Origin: Enterobacteriaceae bacterium 89
GTDB taxonomy: Bacteria > Pseudomonadota > Gammaproteobacteria > Enterobacterales > Enterobacteriaceae
Reading direction: 5' to 3'
DNA: 64,000 nt
Assembly (NCBI GenBank): GCA_014156375.1
Contig: RQJH01000003.1
Span: 1,597,799 to 1,661,798 of the forward strand
Below the pieces are notes generated by a model. The model had not been told where the DNA came from. It was given only the letters and a program-made list of their open reading frames with translations, and made no database searches. Of the stretch, positions 1 through 8,793 are shown piece after piece. Both the position numbers and the translations under genes were made by a program. How positions within the stretch are numbered: position 1 is the stretch's first letter; every line of letters begins with the position of its first letter.

Positions 1-270
1 GGCGGCATCGAGTATCTGAAAGCGGTGATCATCGAAGATAAACTCGGTCTGAACGACCATCTGGAAGAAGAGCTGGAACGTCTGCGCGCCGAAGTTGCCT
101 GCGAATGGACCGAAACGGTTAACAATCCTGCAGCGCAGGGTCGCTTCAAACACTTCGTCAACAGCGCACAGCGTGACCCGAATGTACAGATCGTGCCTGA
201 GCGCGCGCAGCATCGTCCGGCCACGCCTTATGAGCGTATCCCGGTCACTCTGGTGGAGGAAAAAGCATGA
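1..270 (+). CDS. nirB: Nitrite reductase (NADH) large subunit, 3' end only
   Basis: This is the C-terminal 89 residues of the cytoplasmic siroheme/4Fe-4S NADH-nitrite reductase large subunit, which reduces nitrite to ammonium. The reading frame is open from base 1, so the gene begins before the window. The visible tail (GGIEYLKAVIIEDKLG onward, ending in VEEKA) reads as the NirB C-terminus known from E. coli. The catalytic cofactor-binding parts lie outside the window. The TGA stop overlaps the ATG of nirD as ATGA, the usual sign of translational coupling in the nir operon. The identification rests on recalled similarity plus the nirD-cysG context. Confidence 0.95.
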   Translation, partial: GGIEYLKAVIIEDKLGLNDHLEEELERLRAEVACEWTETVNNPAAQGRFKHFVNSAQRDPNVQIVPERAQHRPATPYERIPVTLVEEKA

Positions 271-593
271 GCCAGTGGGTAAACATCTGCAACATCGACG
301 AGATCCTGCCGCAGACCGGCGTCTGCGCACTGCTCGGCCACGAACAGGTTGCGATTTTCCGTCCTTATCATGACCACCAGGTGTTCGCTATCAGCAACAT
401 CGACCCGTTCTTCCGCGCCAGCGTGCTCTCCCGTGGGCTTATCGCCGAGCACAACGGCGAGCTGTGGGTCGCCAGTCCGCTGAAAAAGCAGCGCTTCCGC
501 CTCAGCGACGGCCTTTGCATGGAAGATGAAAGCCACTCAATTGCACATTTTGAAGTGCGTGTGAAAGACGGTCAGGTACAATTGAAAGCCTGA
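267..593 (+). CDS. nirD: Nitrite reductase (NADH) small subunit
   Basis: This 108-residue protein is the small Rieske-like subunit that partners NirB in cytoplasmic nitrite reduction. Length and sequence follow E. coli NirD throughout ([15 protein letters not shown] start, [19 protein letters not shown] in the middle). The start is fixed by the ATGA overlap with nirB. As in enterobacterial NirD, the Rieske fold carries no obvious CxH...CxxH ligand pair. In E. coli the nitrite channel gene nirC follows; here the next gene is cysG, only 61 bases away. Confidence 0.96.
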   Translation: MSQWVNICNIDEILPQTGVCALLGHEQVAIFRPYHDHQVFAISNIDPFFRASVLSRGLIAEHNGELWVASPLKKQRFRLSDGLCMEDESHSIAHFEVRVKDGQVQLKA

Positions 594-599
594 TGACCC

Positions 600-631
600 T
601 TCCGGCGGCGCTCTGCCGCCGGAATTGTTTT
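600..631 (+). terminator. Strong hairpin between nirD and cysG
   Basis: A perfect 10-bp stem (600-609 with 615-624) has a 5-base loop and is followed by TTGTTTT. It looks like an intrinsic terminator or attenuator sitting where nirC would be. Read-through must supply cysG unless cysG has its own promoter, because only about 23 bases separate the T-run from the cysG start. Confidence 0.6.
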
Positions 632-654
632 CCCCTCCCTGTAGCGAGACTTCC

Positions 655-2028
655 ATGGATCACTTACCTATTTTCTGCCAGCTTCGCGAACGAGATTGCC
701 TGTTAGTTGGCGGCGGCGACGTCGCTGAACGCAAAGCCCGCCTGCTGCTCGACGCCGGTGCAAAGCTGACCGTTAACGCCCTCGATTTCGCCCCGCAGTT
801 CCGCGTCTGGGCAGAAGCGGGAATGCTGACCCTGGTGGAAGGGGAATTTGACAGCTCGCTGCTGGAAAAAAGCTGGCTGGCTATCGCCGCCACGGACGAT
901 GACGCGGTGAATGCAAAAGTGAGTGAAGAAGCCGAAAAACGGCGGATCTTCTGCAACGTGGTGGATGCGCCGAAACAGGCCAGCTTCATCATGCCATCGA
1001 TTATTGACCGCTCACCGCTGATGGTCGCCGTCTCTTCCGGCGGCACGTCGCCGGTACTTGCTCGCCTGCTGAGGGAAAAAATCGAGTCGCTGCTGCCGCT
1101 GCATCTTGGTCAGGTGGCAAAATTCGCAGGCCAGCTGCGTGGACGGGTGAAGCAGCAGTTTGCCACCGTCGGCGAACGTCGCCGCTTCTGGGAAAAGCTG
1201 TTCGTCAACGACAGGCTGGCTCAGTCGCTGGCCAATCAGGATAGCCAGGCTGTCACCGAAACCACTGAGCAGCTGCTGAGCGAACCACTGGATAATCGTG
1301 GGGAAGTCGTGCTGGTTGGCGCAGGTCCTGGTGATGCCGGCCTGTTAACGCTCAAAGGGCTGCAGCAAATCCAGCAGGCCGATATCGTGGTGTATGACCG
1401 CCTGGTCTCTGACGACATCATGAACCTGGTGCGCCGTGACGCTGACCGGGTGTTTGTCGGCAAACGCGCAGGCTTCCACTGCGTTCCTCAGGAAGAGATT
1501 AACCAGATCCTGCTGCGTGAAGCGCAGAAAGGAAAACGCGTAGTGCGCCTGAAAGGCGGCGACCCGTTCATCTTTGGCCGCGGCGGTGAAGAACTCGAAA
1601 CCCTGTGCAACGCCGGGATCCCTTTTTCTGTCGTCCCTGGCATCACCGCAGCATCCGGCTGTTCGGCCTATGCAGGTATCCCCCTGACCCATCGAGACTA
1701 CGCGCAGAGCGTGCGCCTGATTACCGGGCACCTGAAAACCGGCGGCGAACTCGACTGGCACAATCTGGCAGCTGAAAAACAGACTCTGGTGTTCTATATG
1801 GGCCTGAATCAGGCTGCGACTATTAGCGAGAAACTCCGTGAGCACGGTATGGCAGCAGACATGCCCGTCGCACTGGTAGAGAACGGCACGGCGGTGAAAC
1901 AGCGCGTGGTCGAAGGAACCCTGAACGACTTAGCAGAGCTTGCTCAGCAGGTCGCCAGCCCGGCGCTGATTATCGTGGGCCGCGTGGTCGCACTGCGGGA
2001 AAAACTGAACTGGTTCTCCAATCACTGA
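655..2028 (+). CDS. cysG: Siroheme synthase (trifunctional)
   Basis: CysG makes siroheme, the cofactor of nitrite and sulfite reductases, from uroporphyrinogen III. The N-terminal half is the precorrin-2 dehydrogenase/ferrochelatase (Rossmann motif [20 protein letters not shown] near residues 14-33; the VSSGGTSP serine region near 130). The C-terminal half is the SAM-dependent uroporphyrinogen III methyltransferase ([17 protein letters not shown] near 217, [15 protein letters not shown] near 300). The ATG at 655 gives 457 residues, the E. coli length; an upstream in-frame start at 625 would fall in the hairpin flank and lacks similarity. The gene is placed with nirBD because NirB needs siroheme. 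Confidence 0.97.
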   Translation: MDHLPIFCQLRERDCLLVGGGDVAERKARLLLDAGAKLTVNALDFAPQFRVWAEAGMLTLVEGEFDSSLLEKSWLAIAATDDDAVNAKVSEEAEKRRIFCNVVDAPKQASFIMPSIIDRSPLMVAVSSGGTSPVLARLLREKIESLLPLHLGQVAKFAGQLRGRVKQQFATVGERRRFWEKLFVNDRLAQSLANQDSQAVTETTEQLLSEPLDNRGEVVLVGAGPGDAGLLTLKGLQQIQQADIVVYDRLVSDDIMNLVRRDADRVFVGKRAGFHCVPQEEINQILLREAQKGKRVVRLKGGDPFIFGRGGEELETLCNAGIPFSVVPGITAASGCSAYAGIPLTHRDYAQSVRLITGHLKTGGELDWHNLAAEKQTLVFYMGLNQAATISEKLREHGMAADMPVALVENGTAVKQRVVEGTLNDLAELAQQVASPALIIVGRVVALREKLNWFSNH

Positions 2029-2036
2029 TCCCTGTG

Positions 2037-2070
2037 GTCCCGGTGAGATGTGTATTACCGGGACAATTTC
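2037..2070 (+). terminator. Hairpin after cysG
   Basis: GTCCCGGT (2037-2044) pairs with ACCGGGAC (2057-2064), followed by AATTTC. The stem is good but the U-tract is poor, so termination is probably weak. Confidence 0.4.
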
Positions 2071-2202
2071 AAGTCCGGATCCAAAGCCAGACTGACGTTG
2101 TCGCTCATTAACCGATCGCTTAAATTCCCTGCGTCTATTTCTCAGAAGATATCTGATTAATAACGACTTTATATTCATTACGTTTATAACAGGGAATTTT
2201 AG

Positions 2203-2370
2203 ATGAAACAGTCCTTAAAAATCGCAGCACTGCTGACCGCCCTCTTTGGCCTTACCGCCTGCACCGGCCATGTCGAAAACAAGAATAAGACCTGCAGCTA
2301 CGACTACCTGCTGCACCCGGCCATTTCCATCTCCAAAATCATCGGTGGCTGCGGTCCGGCTGCTGAGTAA
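2203..2370 (+). CDS. yhfL: Small lipoprotein YhfL
   Basis: This 55-residue lipoprotein has a lipobox LTAC with Cys20 as the predicted lipidated residue, after a short basic-hydrophobic signal (MKQSLKIAALLTALFG). The mature part (TGHVENKNKTCSYDYLLHPA, then ISISKIIGGCGP) matches E. coli YhfL, which occupies the same position after cysG. Function is unknown; it is expected in the envelope. The start follows AGGGAATTTTAG. A shared bidirectional terminator lies 12 bases after the stop. A possible promoter upstream is TTGTCG (2098) with TAAATT (2121), 17-bp spacing; that part is a guess. Confidence 0.9.
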   Translation: MKQSLKIAALLTALFGLTACTGHVENKNKTCSYDYLLHPAISISKIIGGCGPAAE

Positions 2371-2381
2371 GGTATTTTGGG

Positions 2382-2411
2382 CACAAAAAAACCGGGTTTC
2401 CCCGGTTTTTT
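2382..2411. terminator. Rho-independent terminator, left copy of a 30-bp direct repeat
   Basis: An A-run, then the stem ACCGGG/CCCGGT, then a T-run make a bidirectional terminator that ends yhfL on the plus strand and hcp on the minus strand. The 30 bases 2382-2411 are identical to 3962-3991 at the other side of the effector cassette. Confidence 0.9.
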
Positions 2412-2474
2412 TGACTGTGCTTATACTGGCTAACTATCCGCCAGGATGAAGCCGGCGGCTCTTTGAGCTAGTGC

Positions 2475-2966
2475 TTATGCAGTGGTGCGTTCATTCCATC
2501 CGTCGCAGTGTTGGATATTTCCGTCAATGATTTTCCAGGTGATCCGGTCATACTGAAGACTCACGGTTTCAATATGATTTAGCTTGTCATTTCCTGCCAG
2601 TTTGCAGTTGGGAACGCCACAGTTAACGCCTGTTATTTTCACGTTGTCCATAAATACTGAGTAATAGGCAACTTCCTGGCCTGCGTCATTAATATTGTAG
2701 AACTTTATTTCGGCACTTTTGAGCGTCTGCCCAGTTGAGGCGGCTTTATACAGATAGGGCGTTGAGCTATCGACTTCCTTTTCAATCATCATTGATGAAT
2801 GTTGTCTCGGGCCGGTAATCTTGCCATTCAAATTGTCAACAGGAAGATTAATACCATGGCTCAGCCCAATAATTTCAATGCTTCCTTCTCGGTCTTGAAC
2901 GTCTACAGAACCTTTGATGTCAGCGCCGCCATCATCTTTTAACCACATATACGGAGGGATAGGCAT
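2475..2966 (-). CDS. Hcp-family type VI secretion tube protein (orphan)
   Basis: This 163-residue protein belongs to the Hcp1 family, which stacks as hexameric rings into the type VI tube and can carry effectors in its lumen. Recognisable family features are the N-terminal strand MPIPPYMWLKDDGG, the GSIEIIGLSHGI segment, VDSSTPYLYKAASTGQ (the conserved K-x-x-x-x-P-x-L-x-x-A-x-x-x-G region), and HIETVSLQYDRITWKI near the C-terminus. The start is supported by a GAGGAAG site about 8 bases upstream and lies 2 bases after the stop of the membrane-protein gene. Being last in the operon, after effector and immunity genes, is less usual than an Hcp-first order. It is called an orphan because no sheath, baseplate or ClpV gene is visible; it would have to use a system encoded elsewhere. 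Confidence 0.9.
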   Translation of the reverse strand: MPIPPYMWLKDDGGADIKGSVDVQDREGSIEIIGLSHGINLPVDNLNGKITGPRQHSSMMIEKEVDSSTPYLYKAASTGQTLKSAEIKFYNINDAGQEVAYYSVFMDNVKITGVNCGVPNCKLAGNDKLNHIETVSLQYDRITWKIIDGNIQHCDGWNERTTA

Positions 2967-2968
2967 AA

Positions 2969-3232
2969 CTACTTCCTCATCTTGTTAATTAATTTCATTA
3001 CAGCGAAATATATAACCGTGGTGAATGCTATTACTGTAATCAAGTCAATATAGAAAAGTGTGTCATACATTGTTTCAGCATTGACATCATCATATATAAG
3101 GTTGCAAACACCATGTGCAAAGACGTGATTAACCCACACCTCAGCATTCCCCAATGTACGACCGACAACTATTGAGAGTACGAAAAATAAAACTGTTTTG
3201 ATAATCCTACGGGCAAGTATTGATATAGTCAC
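2969..3232 (-). CDS. Small two-helix membrane protein, candidate immunity protein
   Basis: This 87-residue protein has two predicted membrane helices (about 10-28, IIKTVLFFVLSIVVG; and about 60-80, IDLITVIAFTTVIYF) joined by a roughly 30-residue polar loop, and a basic C-terminus (NKMRK). It is not recognised by family. The gene overlaps the 3' end of the effector gene by 26 bases and ends 2 bases before hcp, so the three are almost certainly co-transcribed. Position between a peptidoglycan-targeting effector and Hcp makes an immunity role the natural guess. Neutralisation would have to occur in the periplasm, which fits the loop being periplasmic. Function is inference only. Confidence 0.75.
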   Translation of the reverse strand: MTISILARRIIKTVLFFVLSIVVGRTLGNAEVWVNHVFAHGVCNLIYDDVNAETMYDTLFYIDLITVIAFTTVIYFAVMKLINKMRK

Positions 3233-3728
3233 AGTTTATTACCTCGATCCAACCGCGAGCCATCAGCGACCGCATGCAGGGTACTTGCATTGGATTAGTC
3301 TTCAGTAGGGCATTGCGGATTATGGCAAAGTCGGCATTGCTTGCGATGGTGATACATCCTTCTGACAGCACTCCAGGATGAAGACGGAACAGACCGCGAT
3401 AGACATCATTTATCCATGTTCCATCGTCAATGCCCCAATCATCCTTATACAATGCAAACCATTCATCACGGTCAAATTCCGCGCCGTTCCAAATGCGATT
3501 CCATGAGTCTTGGGTTTTAGCCTTTACCCATGACCCTATTCCACCAGCACCACGTTCCACTATCCAATATTTACCGGGAGGTAATGGGCCATCTCCTTTG
3601 ATAGCACCGCATGCGCCTTTATTGCGATATGCACCATTTCCGGAGAAGGCAGCAAACACACCTACGCCATAAAGATTCAGAGGAGCGTATTCCACACCAC
3701 CAAGTAGCAACTTTCCTTGTATAGCCAT
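3207..3728 (-). CDS. Tlde1-like (DUF2778) type VI effector, L,D-transpeptidase fold
   Basis: This 173-residue protein has the DUF2778 signature: MAIQGKLLLGGVEYAPLNLYG at the N-terminus, GPLPPGKYWIVERG near 48-60, and RLHPGVLSEGCITIAS near 115-130. His117, Ser122 and Cys125 match the L,D-transpeptidase-type active site of Tlde1 proteins. Those proteins are type VI effectors that cut or exchange peptidoglycan stem peptides in rival periplasms. There is no signal peptide, as expected for a protein delivered by the type VI machine. The start is supported by an AAGG site 7 bases upstream. It is the first gene of the cassette. Confidence 0.88.
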   Translation of the reverse strand: MAIQGKLLLGGVEYAPLNLYGVGVFAAFSGNGAYRNKGACGAIKGDGPLPPGKYWIVERGAGGIGSWVKAKTQDSWNRIWNGAEFDRDEWFALYKDDWGIDDGTWINDVYRGLFRLHPGVLSEGCITIASNADFAIIRNALLKTNPMQVPCMRSLMARGWIEVINCDYINTCP

Positions 3729-3961
3729 AATAACCTTATAATTCGTTAGTTATAGATTCGCATATCCTACTCCCAATAATTCGAAAAAGAGAATGCCTTT
3801 TTAGGTGAGGATTACATTAAATCCCGATTGGTAGGAACTGGCGGATATATATATTCACCAGACAAATAAAGAACATACAAACCCAGCATTATCGGATGAA
3901 TGGCAATCAGGCATTCATTAAAGACGTCTTAAATTTCATTATGTAATAGCTATTGATAGGA
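3729..3961 (-). other. AT-rich leader of the effector cassette
   Basis: About 230 AT-rich bases run from the effector start to the right terminator copy. They must hold the cassette promoter. I see no confident promoter hexamers, no recognisable regulator site and no coding potential. Confidence 0.5.
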
Positions 3962-3991
3962 CACAAAAAAACCGGGTTTCCCCGGTTTTTT
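3962..3991. terminator. Rho-independent terminator after trpS, right copy of the direct repeat
   Basis: Identical over 30 bases to 2382-2411. It lies 16 bases beyond the trpS stop and is bidirectional, so it also insulates the cassette leader. The conserved position after trpS suggests this is the resident copy or its recombination partner. Confidence 0.9.
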
Positions 3992-4007
3992 CTTATGCAG
4001 CCATCCG

Positions 4008-5012
4008 CTACGGATGCGCCACAAAGCCAATCGCTTCGTAGACCGCTTTCAGCGTTTGTGAAGCACGTTCGCGGGCTTTTTCCGCGCCGTCTTTCATTAC
4101 TTTCTGCAGGAAAGCTTCGTCGTTGCGATAGCGATGGTAACGCTCCTGCAACTCGCTGAGCATACCGGAACCCGCGTCCGCCACTTCGCCCTTCAGGTGG
4201 CCATACATTTTGCCTTCGAAGTGCTGTTCCAGCTCAGGAATGCTCTGACCGGTGACACCGGAAAGAATATCCAGCAGGTTGGAAACACCGGCTTTGTTCT
4301 GCACGTCGTAGCGAACGACCGGTGGCTCATCGCCGTCGGTCATGGCGCGTTTGATTTTCTTCACTACCGCTTTCGGATCTTCCAGCAGGCCAATCACGTT
4401 GTTGCGGTTATCGTCCGACTTGGACATCTTTTTGGTCGGCTCCAGCAGCGACATCACGCGCGCACCAGATTTCGGAATGAACGGCTCTGGTACCTTGAAC
4501 ACATCACCATACAGCGCGTTGAAGCGCTGCGCGATATCGCGGCTCAGCTCCAGATGCTGTTTCTGATCTTCGCCGACCGGCACCTGGTTGGTCTGGTACA
4601 GCAGAATGTCTGCCGCCATCAGCACCGGATAATCAAAAAGCCCGGCGTTGATGTTTTCGGAATAGCGCGCTGACTTGTCTTTAAACTGAGTCATACGGCT
4701 CAGTTCGCCGAAATAGGTGTAGCAGTTCAGCGCCCAGCCAAGCTGCGCGTGCTCTGGCACGTGAGACTGAACGAAGATGGTGCTTTTCTCAGGATCGATG
4801 CCGCAGGCCAGGTACAGCGCCAGCGTATCGAGCGTGGCTTTACGCAGCTTCTCGGGATCCTGGCGCGCCGTGATGGCGTGCAGATCGACGATACAGTAGA
4901 TGCAGTGGTAATCATCCTGCATGCCAACCCACTGACGCAGCGCACCCATGTAGTTACCAATGGTCAATTCACCTGACGGCTGTGCGCCACTAAATACGAT
5001 GGGCTTAGTCAT
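4008..5012 (-). CDS. trpS: Tryptophanyl-tRNA synthetase
   Basis: This class I synthetase charges tRNA-Trp. It has 334 residues, the E. coli length. The HIGH-equivalent is in [20 protein letters not shown] (residues 9-28) and the KMSKS loop is KKMSKSDDN near 194-202. The gene starts inside the 3' end of gph (8-base overlap). It is the distal gene of the damX-dam-rpe-gph-trpS series and is followed by the 3962-3991 terminator. Confidence 0.98.
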   Translation of the reverse strand: MTKPIVFSGAQPSGELTIGNYMGALRQWVGMQDDYHCIYCIVDLHAITARQDPEKLRKATLDTLALYLACGIDPEKSTIFVQSHVPEHAQLGWALNCYTYFGELSRMTQFKDKSARYSENINAGLFDYPVLMAADILLYQTNQVPVGEDQKQHLELSRDIAQRFNALYGDVFKVPEPFIPKSGARVMSLLEPTKKMSKSDDNRNNVIGLLEDPKAVVKKIKRAMTDGDEPPVVRYDVQNKAGVSNLLDILSGVTGQSIPELEQHFEGKMYGHLKGEVADAGSGMLSELQERYHRYRNDEAFLQKVMKDGAEKARERASQTLKAVYEAIGFVAHP

Positions 5013-5766
5013 TTTTCACTTCCTGAGTTTCACTGTGCGGGAGCCCGAGCGCGGGCAGCAAATCGTTAAAACGGTCATAGACGAAATCCGGATTGCTGTC
5101 GGCAATCGCTTCGCCGTAGTTATAGCCATACGTCAGGCCTACAGAGCAGCAGCCCGCAGCCTGGGCGGCAAGGATATCATTGCGGGAGTCGCCGACGAAC
5201 AGCAGCTCTTCTGGTTTCAGGGATAATTTTCCTGCCACCAGCAGCAGCGGTTCCGGATGCGGCTTTTTGTTCTGCACATCATCGCCACCAACAACCACGG
5301 AGAAGAACTGCGCGATATCCAGCGCTTCCAGAATCGGCGCGACAAACGGCGACGGTTTGTTGGTGACCAGCGCCAGCGGCAGCCCTTTGGCATGCAGAGC
5401 GCTTAAGGTTTCTTTCACTGCCGGGAACAGATAGCTGCCCTCTTCGGCAAATTCGGCGTAGTAGCGGTCGAACAGTTTACGCAGGATGAACTGCTGCTCT
5501 TCCTGCGGGATATCTGCATGGTCAACCGATGGCTTGCCCTGCTGTGAGCGCAGCGTCGCGCGCTCCTGACGCGCCCATTTCAGCGCGCGTTCCATCAGCA
5601 CGTCGGCACCATTGCCGATCCAGGTGATCACGCGTTCTTCGCCCGCGGTTGGCAGCTCCAGCGCATACAATGCGCTGTCCACCGCGGCGGTTAAACCCGG
5701 CGCACTGTCCACCAGCGTGCCGTCAAGATCGAAGGCAATCCCCCGAACAGACTCTAATTTACTCAT
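5005..5766 (-). CDS. gph: Phosphoglycolate phosphatase
   Basis: This HAD-superfamily phosphatase removes 2-phosphoglycolate, for example from DNA repair of 3'-phosphoglycolate ends. It has 253 residues. Motif I is DLDGTLVDS (12-20), motif II is the LVTNKPS threonine region, and motif III/IV is [14 protein letters not shown]. It overlaps rpe by 8 bases upstream and trpS by 8 bases downstream, consistent with tight translational coupling. Confidence 0.97.
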   Translation of the reverse strand: MSKLESVRGIAFDLDGTLVDSAPGLTAAVDSALYALELPTAGEERVITWIGNGADVLMERALKWARQERATLRSQQGKPSVDHADIPQEEQQFILRKLFDRYYAEFAEEGSYLFPAVKETLSALHAKGLPLALVTNKPSPFVAPILEALDIAQFFSVVVGGDDVQNKKPHPEPLLLVAGKLSLKPEELLFVGDSRNDILAAQAAGCCSVGLTYGYNYGEAIADSNPDFVYDRFNDLLPALGLPHSETQEVKND

Positions 5767-6436
5767 GACTTACCTTTGCCAGTTCACTGCGCATTTCATC
5801 AATCACTTTTTTGTAGTCCGGCTGGTCGAAAATGGCCGATCCGGCGACAAACATATCGGCACCTGCCGCAGCGATTTCGCCAATGTTATTGGCCTTCACC
5901 CCGCCGTCCACTTCCAGGCGAATATCCAGCCCGGAAATATCAATGCGGCGGCGTACTTCACGCAGTTTTTCCAGAGTATGGGGAATGAAAGACTGACCGC
6001 CAAAGCCCGGGTTCACGGACATCAGCAGGATCACATCCAGTTTATCCATCACGTGATCCAGATAGCTCAGCGGCGTGGCTGGGTTCAGTACCAGGCCCGC
6101 TTTACAGCCGTGCTCTTTGATCAATTGCAGAGAACGATCCACATGATCCGACGCTTCCGGGTGGAAGGTGATAATGCTGGCACCGGCAGCGGCGAAATCA
6201 GGGATGATGCGATCGACGGGTTTCACCATCAGATGCACGTCAATCGGAGCGGTGATGCCGTAATTACGCAGCGCTTTGAGCACCATCGGACCCATCGTCA
6301 GGTTTGGCACGTAGTGGTTATCCATGACGTCAAAATGCACAACATCACCACCCGCAGCCAAAGCTTTCGCGGTATCTTCACCCAGACGGGCAAAATCTGC
6401 CGACAGAATCGAAGGGGCAATCAAATACTGTTTCAT
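5759..6436 (-). CDS. rpe: Ribulose-phosphate 3-epimerase
   Basis: This pentose phosphate enzyme interconverts ribulose 5-phosphate and xylulose 5-phosphate. The TIM-barrel signatures are visible: [13 protein letters not shown] at the start, [15 protein letters not shown] with the metal-binding residues, [11 protein letters not shown] and [12 protein letters not shown] use the second Met (MKQYLIAPS), giving 225 residues as in E. coli, rather than the Met two codons upstream. It sits 20 bases after dam and overlaps gph. Confidence 0.97.
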   Translation of the reverse strand: MKQYLIAPSILSADFARLGEDTAKALAAGGDVVHFDVMDNHYVPNLTMGPMVLKALRNYGITAPIDVHLMVKPVDRIIPDFAAAGASIITFHPEASDHVDRSLQLIKEHGCKAGLVLNPATPLSYLDHVMDKLDVILLMSVNPGFGGQSFIPHTLEKLREVRRRIDISGLDIRLEVDGGVKANNIGEIAAAGADMFVAGSAIFDQPDYKKVIDEMRSELAKVSHE

Positions 6437-6456
6437 CCGCATCTCCTTGAAAACGT

Positions 6457-7278
6457 TTATCGGACGACCGGGCGATAGAGCGCCAGCAGTTCATCCACCT
6501 TTTTACGCGTGCCGCCGTTACTGCTGATACTGCGACGCACTTTAACCTGGTAATGCTTTGCCGCTTTATACCACTCGCGGGTATCCGGCGTGTCGTGGTT
6601 CGAAATTAACACCGGTATTTGCCTGCTGACCAGCTTTTCTGCCATTTCTGCGAGATGAGCCTGTTCGCGCGGGCTGAAGCTGTTGGTGTGGTAAGCAGTG
6701 AAATTGGCCGTTGCCGAAAGCGGGGCATATGGCGGATCGCAGTAAACCACGGAATTCTTATCCGCAAGCTCCATACAGGCCTCGTAGGAGAGACAATGGA
6801 ACTCGGCGTTTTGCGCCTTAAGGGCAAAGTGAAGCAGTTCGGCTTCCGGGAAGTACGGCTTCTTATAACGGCCAAACGGCACGTTAAACTCGCCTTTCAG
6901 ATTGTACCGGCACAGGCCGTTGTAGCCATGACGGTTCAGATACAAAAACAGCACTGCACGACGCAGCTTGTCTTTACACTGGTTAAATTCTGTCCGCAGC
7001 TGATAGTAAACCTCAGCGTTGTTGTTCGCGGGAGTGAACATCGCCTGAGCGGCACGGATGTACTCGTCGGTGCGGGTTTTGACGATGCCATAGAGATCAA
7101 TCAGATCGCTGTTGATATCAGCCAGAATGTAGCGGGAGTAGTTGGTGTTGAGGAACACAGAACCGGCCCCAACAAAGGGCTCGATCAGGCACTCGCCTTT
7201 CGGCAGATGTTTTTCAATGTCATTAAGGAGAGGGTATTTCCCTCCGGCCCATTTCAAAAAAGCGCGATTTTTTTTCAT
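6457..7278 (-). CDS. dam: DNA adenine methyltransferase (GATC)
   Basis: Dam methylates adenine in GATC for mismatch repair strand choice, SeqA-controlled replication initiation and gene switching. The start [18 protein letters not shown] holds the SAM-binding FxGxG-like segment, and [12 protein letters not shown] holds the catalytic DPPY motif. The start at 7278 matches the family; an in-frame Met 18 codons upstream lies in a non-conserved extension. The length of 273 residues is close to E. coli Dam (278). A terminator-like hairpin lies upstream, between damX and dam. Confidence 0.97.
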   Translation of the reverse strand: MKKNRAFLKWAGGKYPLLNDIEKHLPKGECLIEPFVGAGSVFLNTNYSRYILADINSDLIDLYGIVKTRTDEYIRAAQAMFTPANNNAEVYYQLRTEFNQCKDKLRRAVLFLYLNRHGYNGLCRYNLKGEFNVPFGRYKKPYFPEAELLHFALKAQNAEFHCLSYEACMELADKNSVVYCDPPYAPLSATANFTAYHTNSFSPREQAHLAEMAEKLVSRQIPVLISNHDTPDTREWYKAAKHYQVKVRRSISSNGGTRKKVDELLALYRPVVR

Positions 7279-7337
7279 GCTGTCTGACTGCTTACACTTT
7301 CCCCGGCTGAGGAGAAAAAGCTCCTGCAGCATTCTGC

Positions 7338-7383
7338 GCTTAAAAACACTTCGCCTTCAGCCCACGAATGCAGGCTGAAGGCG
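7338..7383 (-). terminator. Attenuator-like hairpin between damX and dam
   Basis: Read on the minus strand, an 11-bp perfect stem (7383-7373 with 7362-7352) is followed by AAGTGTTTTTAAG. This is a good stem with a short delayed T-run in the transcript between damX and dam, likely giving partial termination and so lowering dam expression from upstream promoters. Confidence 0.5.
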
Positions 7384-7398
7384 TTGTGTCATGTACTG

Positions 7399-8706
7399 CT
7401 ATTGCTTCAGATCGGACTGAACCTGATGCAGCGGTTTGGCCCATGGGTTTTTCGCCTGGACATCGGCTGGCAGCGCTGCAACGGCGCGTTTGGCGTCGTC
7501 TTTAGTCGCATACTGGCCGCTGACCAGCACGTACCACGGCTGACCGTTACGGGTGGTCTGATAAACCACGTATTTCTGAATGTTCTCTTTCTTCGCCCAG
7601 TTGTTCAGGTTGTCGTAGTTAGACGAACTGCTGAGCTGCAGAGTGTAGTGGTTCGCCGGTGCTGATTTCAGGGAACTCACGTCACCTGTTTCTTTACCTG
7701 CTGCTGCAGTTGCCGTGGCTGCTGGAGCCGCTGTCGCTGCCGGGGCGGCGGTGCTGGTCGCTGCTGGTTTAGCTGGCTCTGCGACTGGCGCGGTAGTTTT
7801 CACCGGAGCCGTGCTTGCCGTCGCCGTTGGTTTTGGCTGCACTGCTACAGGTTTTGGCTCAGTGGCTTTCACGGTAGCCTGAGGTTTGCTCTGTGGTTTT
7901 GGTTCAATCACAGTGTGCTTGCGCTCAGGGCGAGACGTTGCGGCTGGAGCCGTTTCAGCGGTGTTGGTGGTAGCCTGACGAGGCGCAGTACCCCCGCGAA
8001 CTGGCGCAACGGTAGCCGGTTCTGTTGGCAGAGTGGAGTTAGCCACGGCGCTGTCGATCTGACCCTGCTGCTGAGGCTGAGTCAGCGCGTTGTTCAGGTC
8101 GCCCTGAACTTCAACACGCTGCTGGCCTTCTGGCGCAGCGGTGTTCTGACCCTGAGTTGGCGTAGAAGCGATTGGCGGCAGAGAAACGTCCTGCTGCTGA
8201 TTGCCAGCAGGCTGTGATGCGCCCGGTGCTGGCTGCGCGCCATTGGCCTGGTCGGCAGGCGCACTGCTGTCACCAGAAAGATTAATGCTTTTCGCCGTGT
8301 TGGCGGACTCATCGCTGGAAGTGGTTGAAGGTGCCTTCAACGCAGAACCAATACCGATGATCAGGATCAGCAGCACAAGGATCCCAAGACCCATCATGAT
8401 GTACTGACGGGAAGCAGGTTTGCTGGCAGGGGCTTTTTTACGTTTGCGAGGACGGCGCTCAACCGGCTGTTCCGCTTCCTCGTCTTCTTCTACGACCTCG
8501 TCGGATTCGTAATACTCTTCTTCACGCTCGTCACGTTCATCGCGCGCTTTACGGGCACGCGCCGGACGGCGCTCATCAGCATCCAGATCGAGATCGTCAA
8601 AATTAATTTGTGGATCGTTTTCGCGATCGCCTGCCTGACGTGAACGGCCAGCGCGACGATCGTTAGGATCGGGCTTCAGCTCGTCTTCTGGTTTAAACTC
8701 ATCCAT
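7399..8706 (-). CDS. damX: Cell division protein DamX (SPOR domain)
   Basis: This 435-residue bitopic inner-membrane division protein binds denuded septal peptidoglycan. An acidic/basic cytoplasmic N-terminus (about 1-100, rich in D, E, R) is followed by one membrane helix ([22 protein letters not shown], about 101-122). A long Pro/Ala/Thr/Gln-rich periplasmic linker comes next, and a C-terminal SPOR domain (about 355-430, [20 protein letters not shown] onward). Lengths vary in the linker, so 435 versus 428 in E. coli is unremarkable. It precedes dam in the same transcript. Confidence 0.95.
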   Translation of the reverse strand: MDEFKPEDELKPDPNDRRAGRSRQAGDRENDPQINFDDLDLDADERRPARARKARDERDEREEEYYESDEVVEEDEEAEQPVERRPRKRKKAPASKPASRQYIMMGLGILVLLILIIGIGSALKAPSTTSSDESANTAKSINLSGDSSAPADQANGAQPAPGASQPAGNQQQDVSLPPIASTPTQGQNTAAPEGQQRVEVQGDLNNALTQPQQQGQIDSAVANSTLPTEPATVAPVRGGTAPRQATTNTAETAPAATSRPERKHTVIEPKPQSKPQATVKATEPKPVAVQPKPTATASTAPVKTTAPVAEPAKPAATSTAAPAATAAPAATATAAAGKETGDVSSLKSAPANHYTLQLSSSSNYDNLNNWAKKENIQKYVVYQTTRNGQPWYVLVSGQYATKDDAKRAVAALPADVQAKNPWAKPLHQVQSDLKQ

Positions 8707-8793
8707 TTAACACCCCACTAAAAGGCTTATGCCGACAATGCTGCACATCACCTGAAGTTAAAGCCGCAAGCGCGGCATGACCTTTCTTATTAG

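Larger units (their letters stand above)
2382..3991. other. Type VI effector cassette bounded by a duplicated terminator
   Basis: Three minus-strand genes (DUF2778 effector, small membrane protein, Hcp) lie between identical 30-bp terminator copies. The interior is visibly AT-richer than cysG and trpS on either side. In E. coli this cysG/yhfL-trpS interval carries unrelated genes (frl and yhf). No transposase or integrase is visible, so the mechanism is inferred as homologous or illegitimate recombination at the terminator. No other type VI genes are in the window. Confidence 0.7.
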
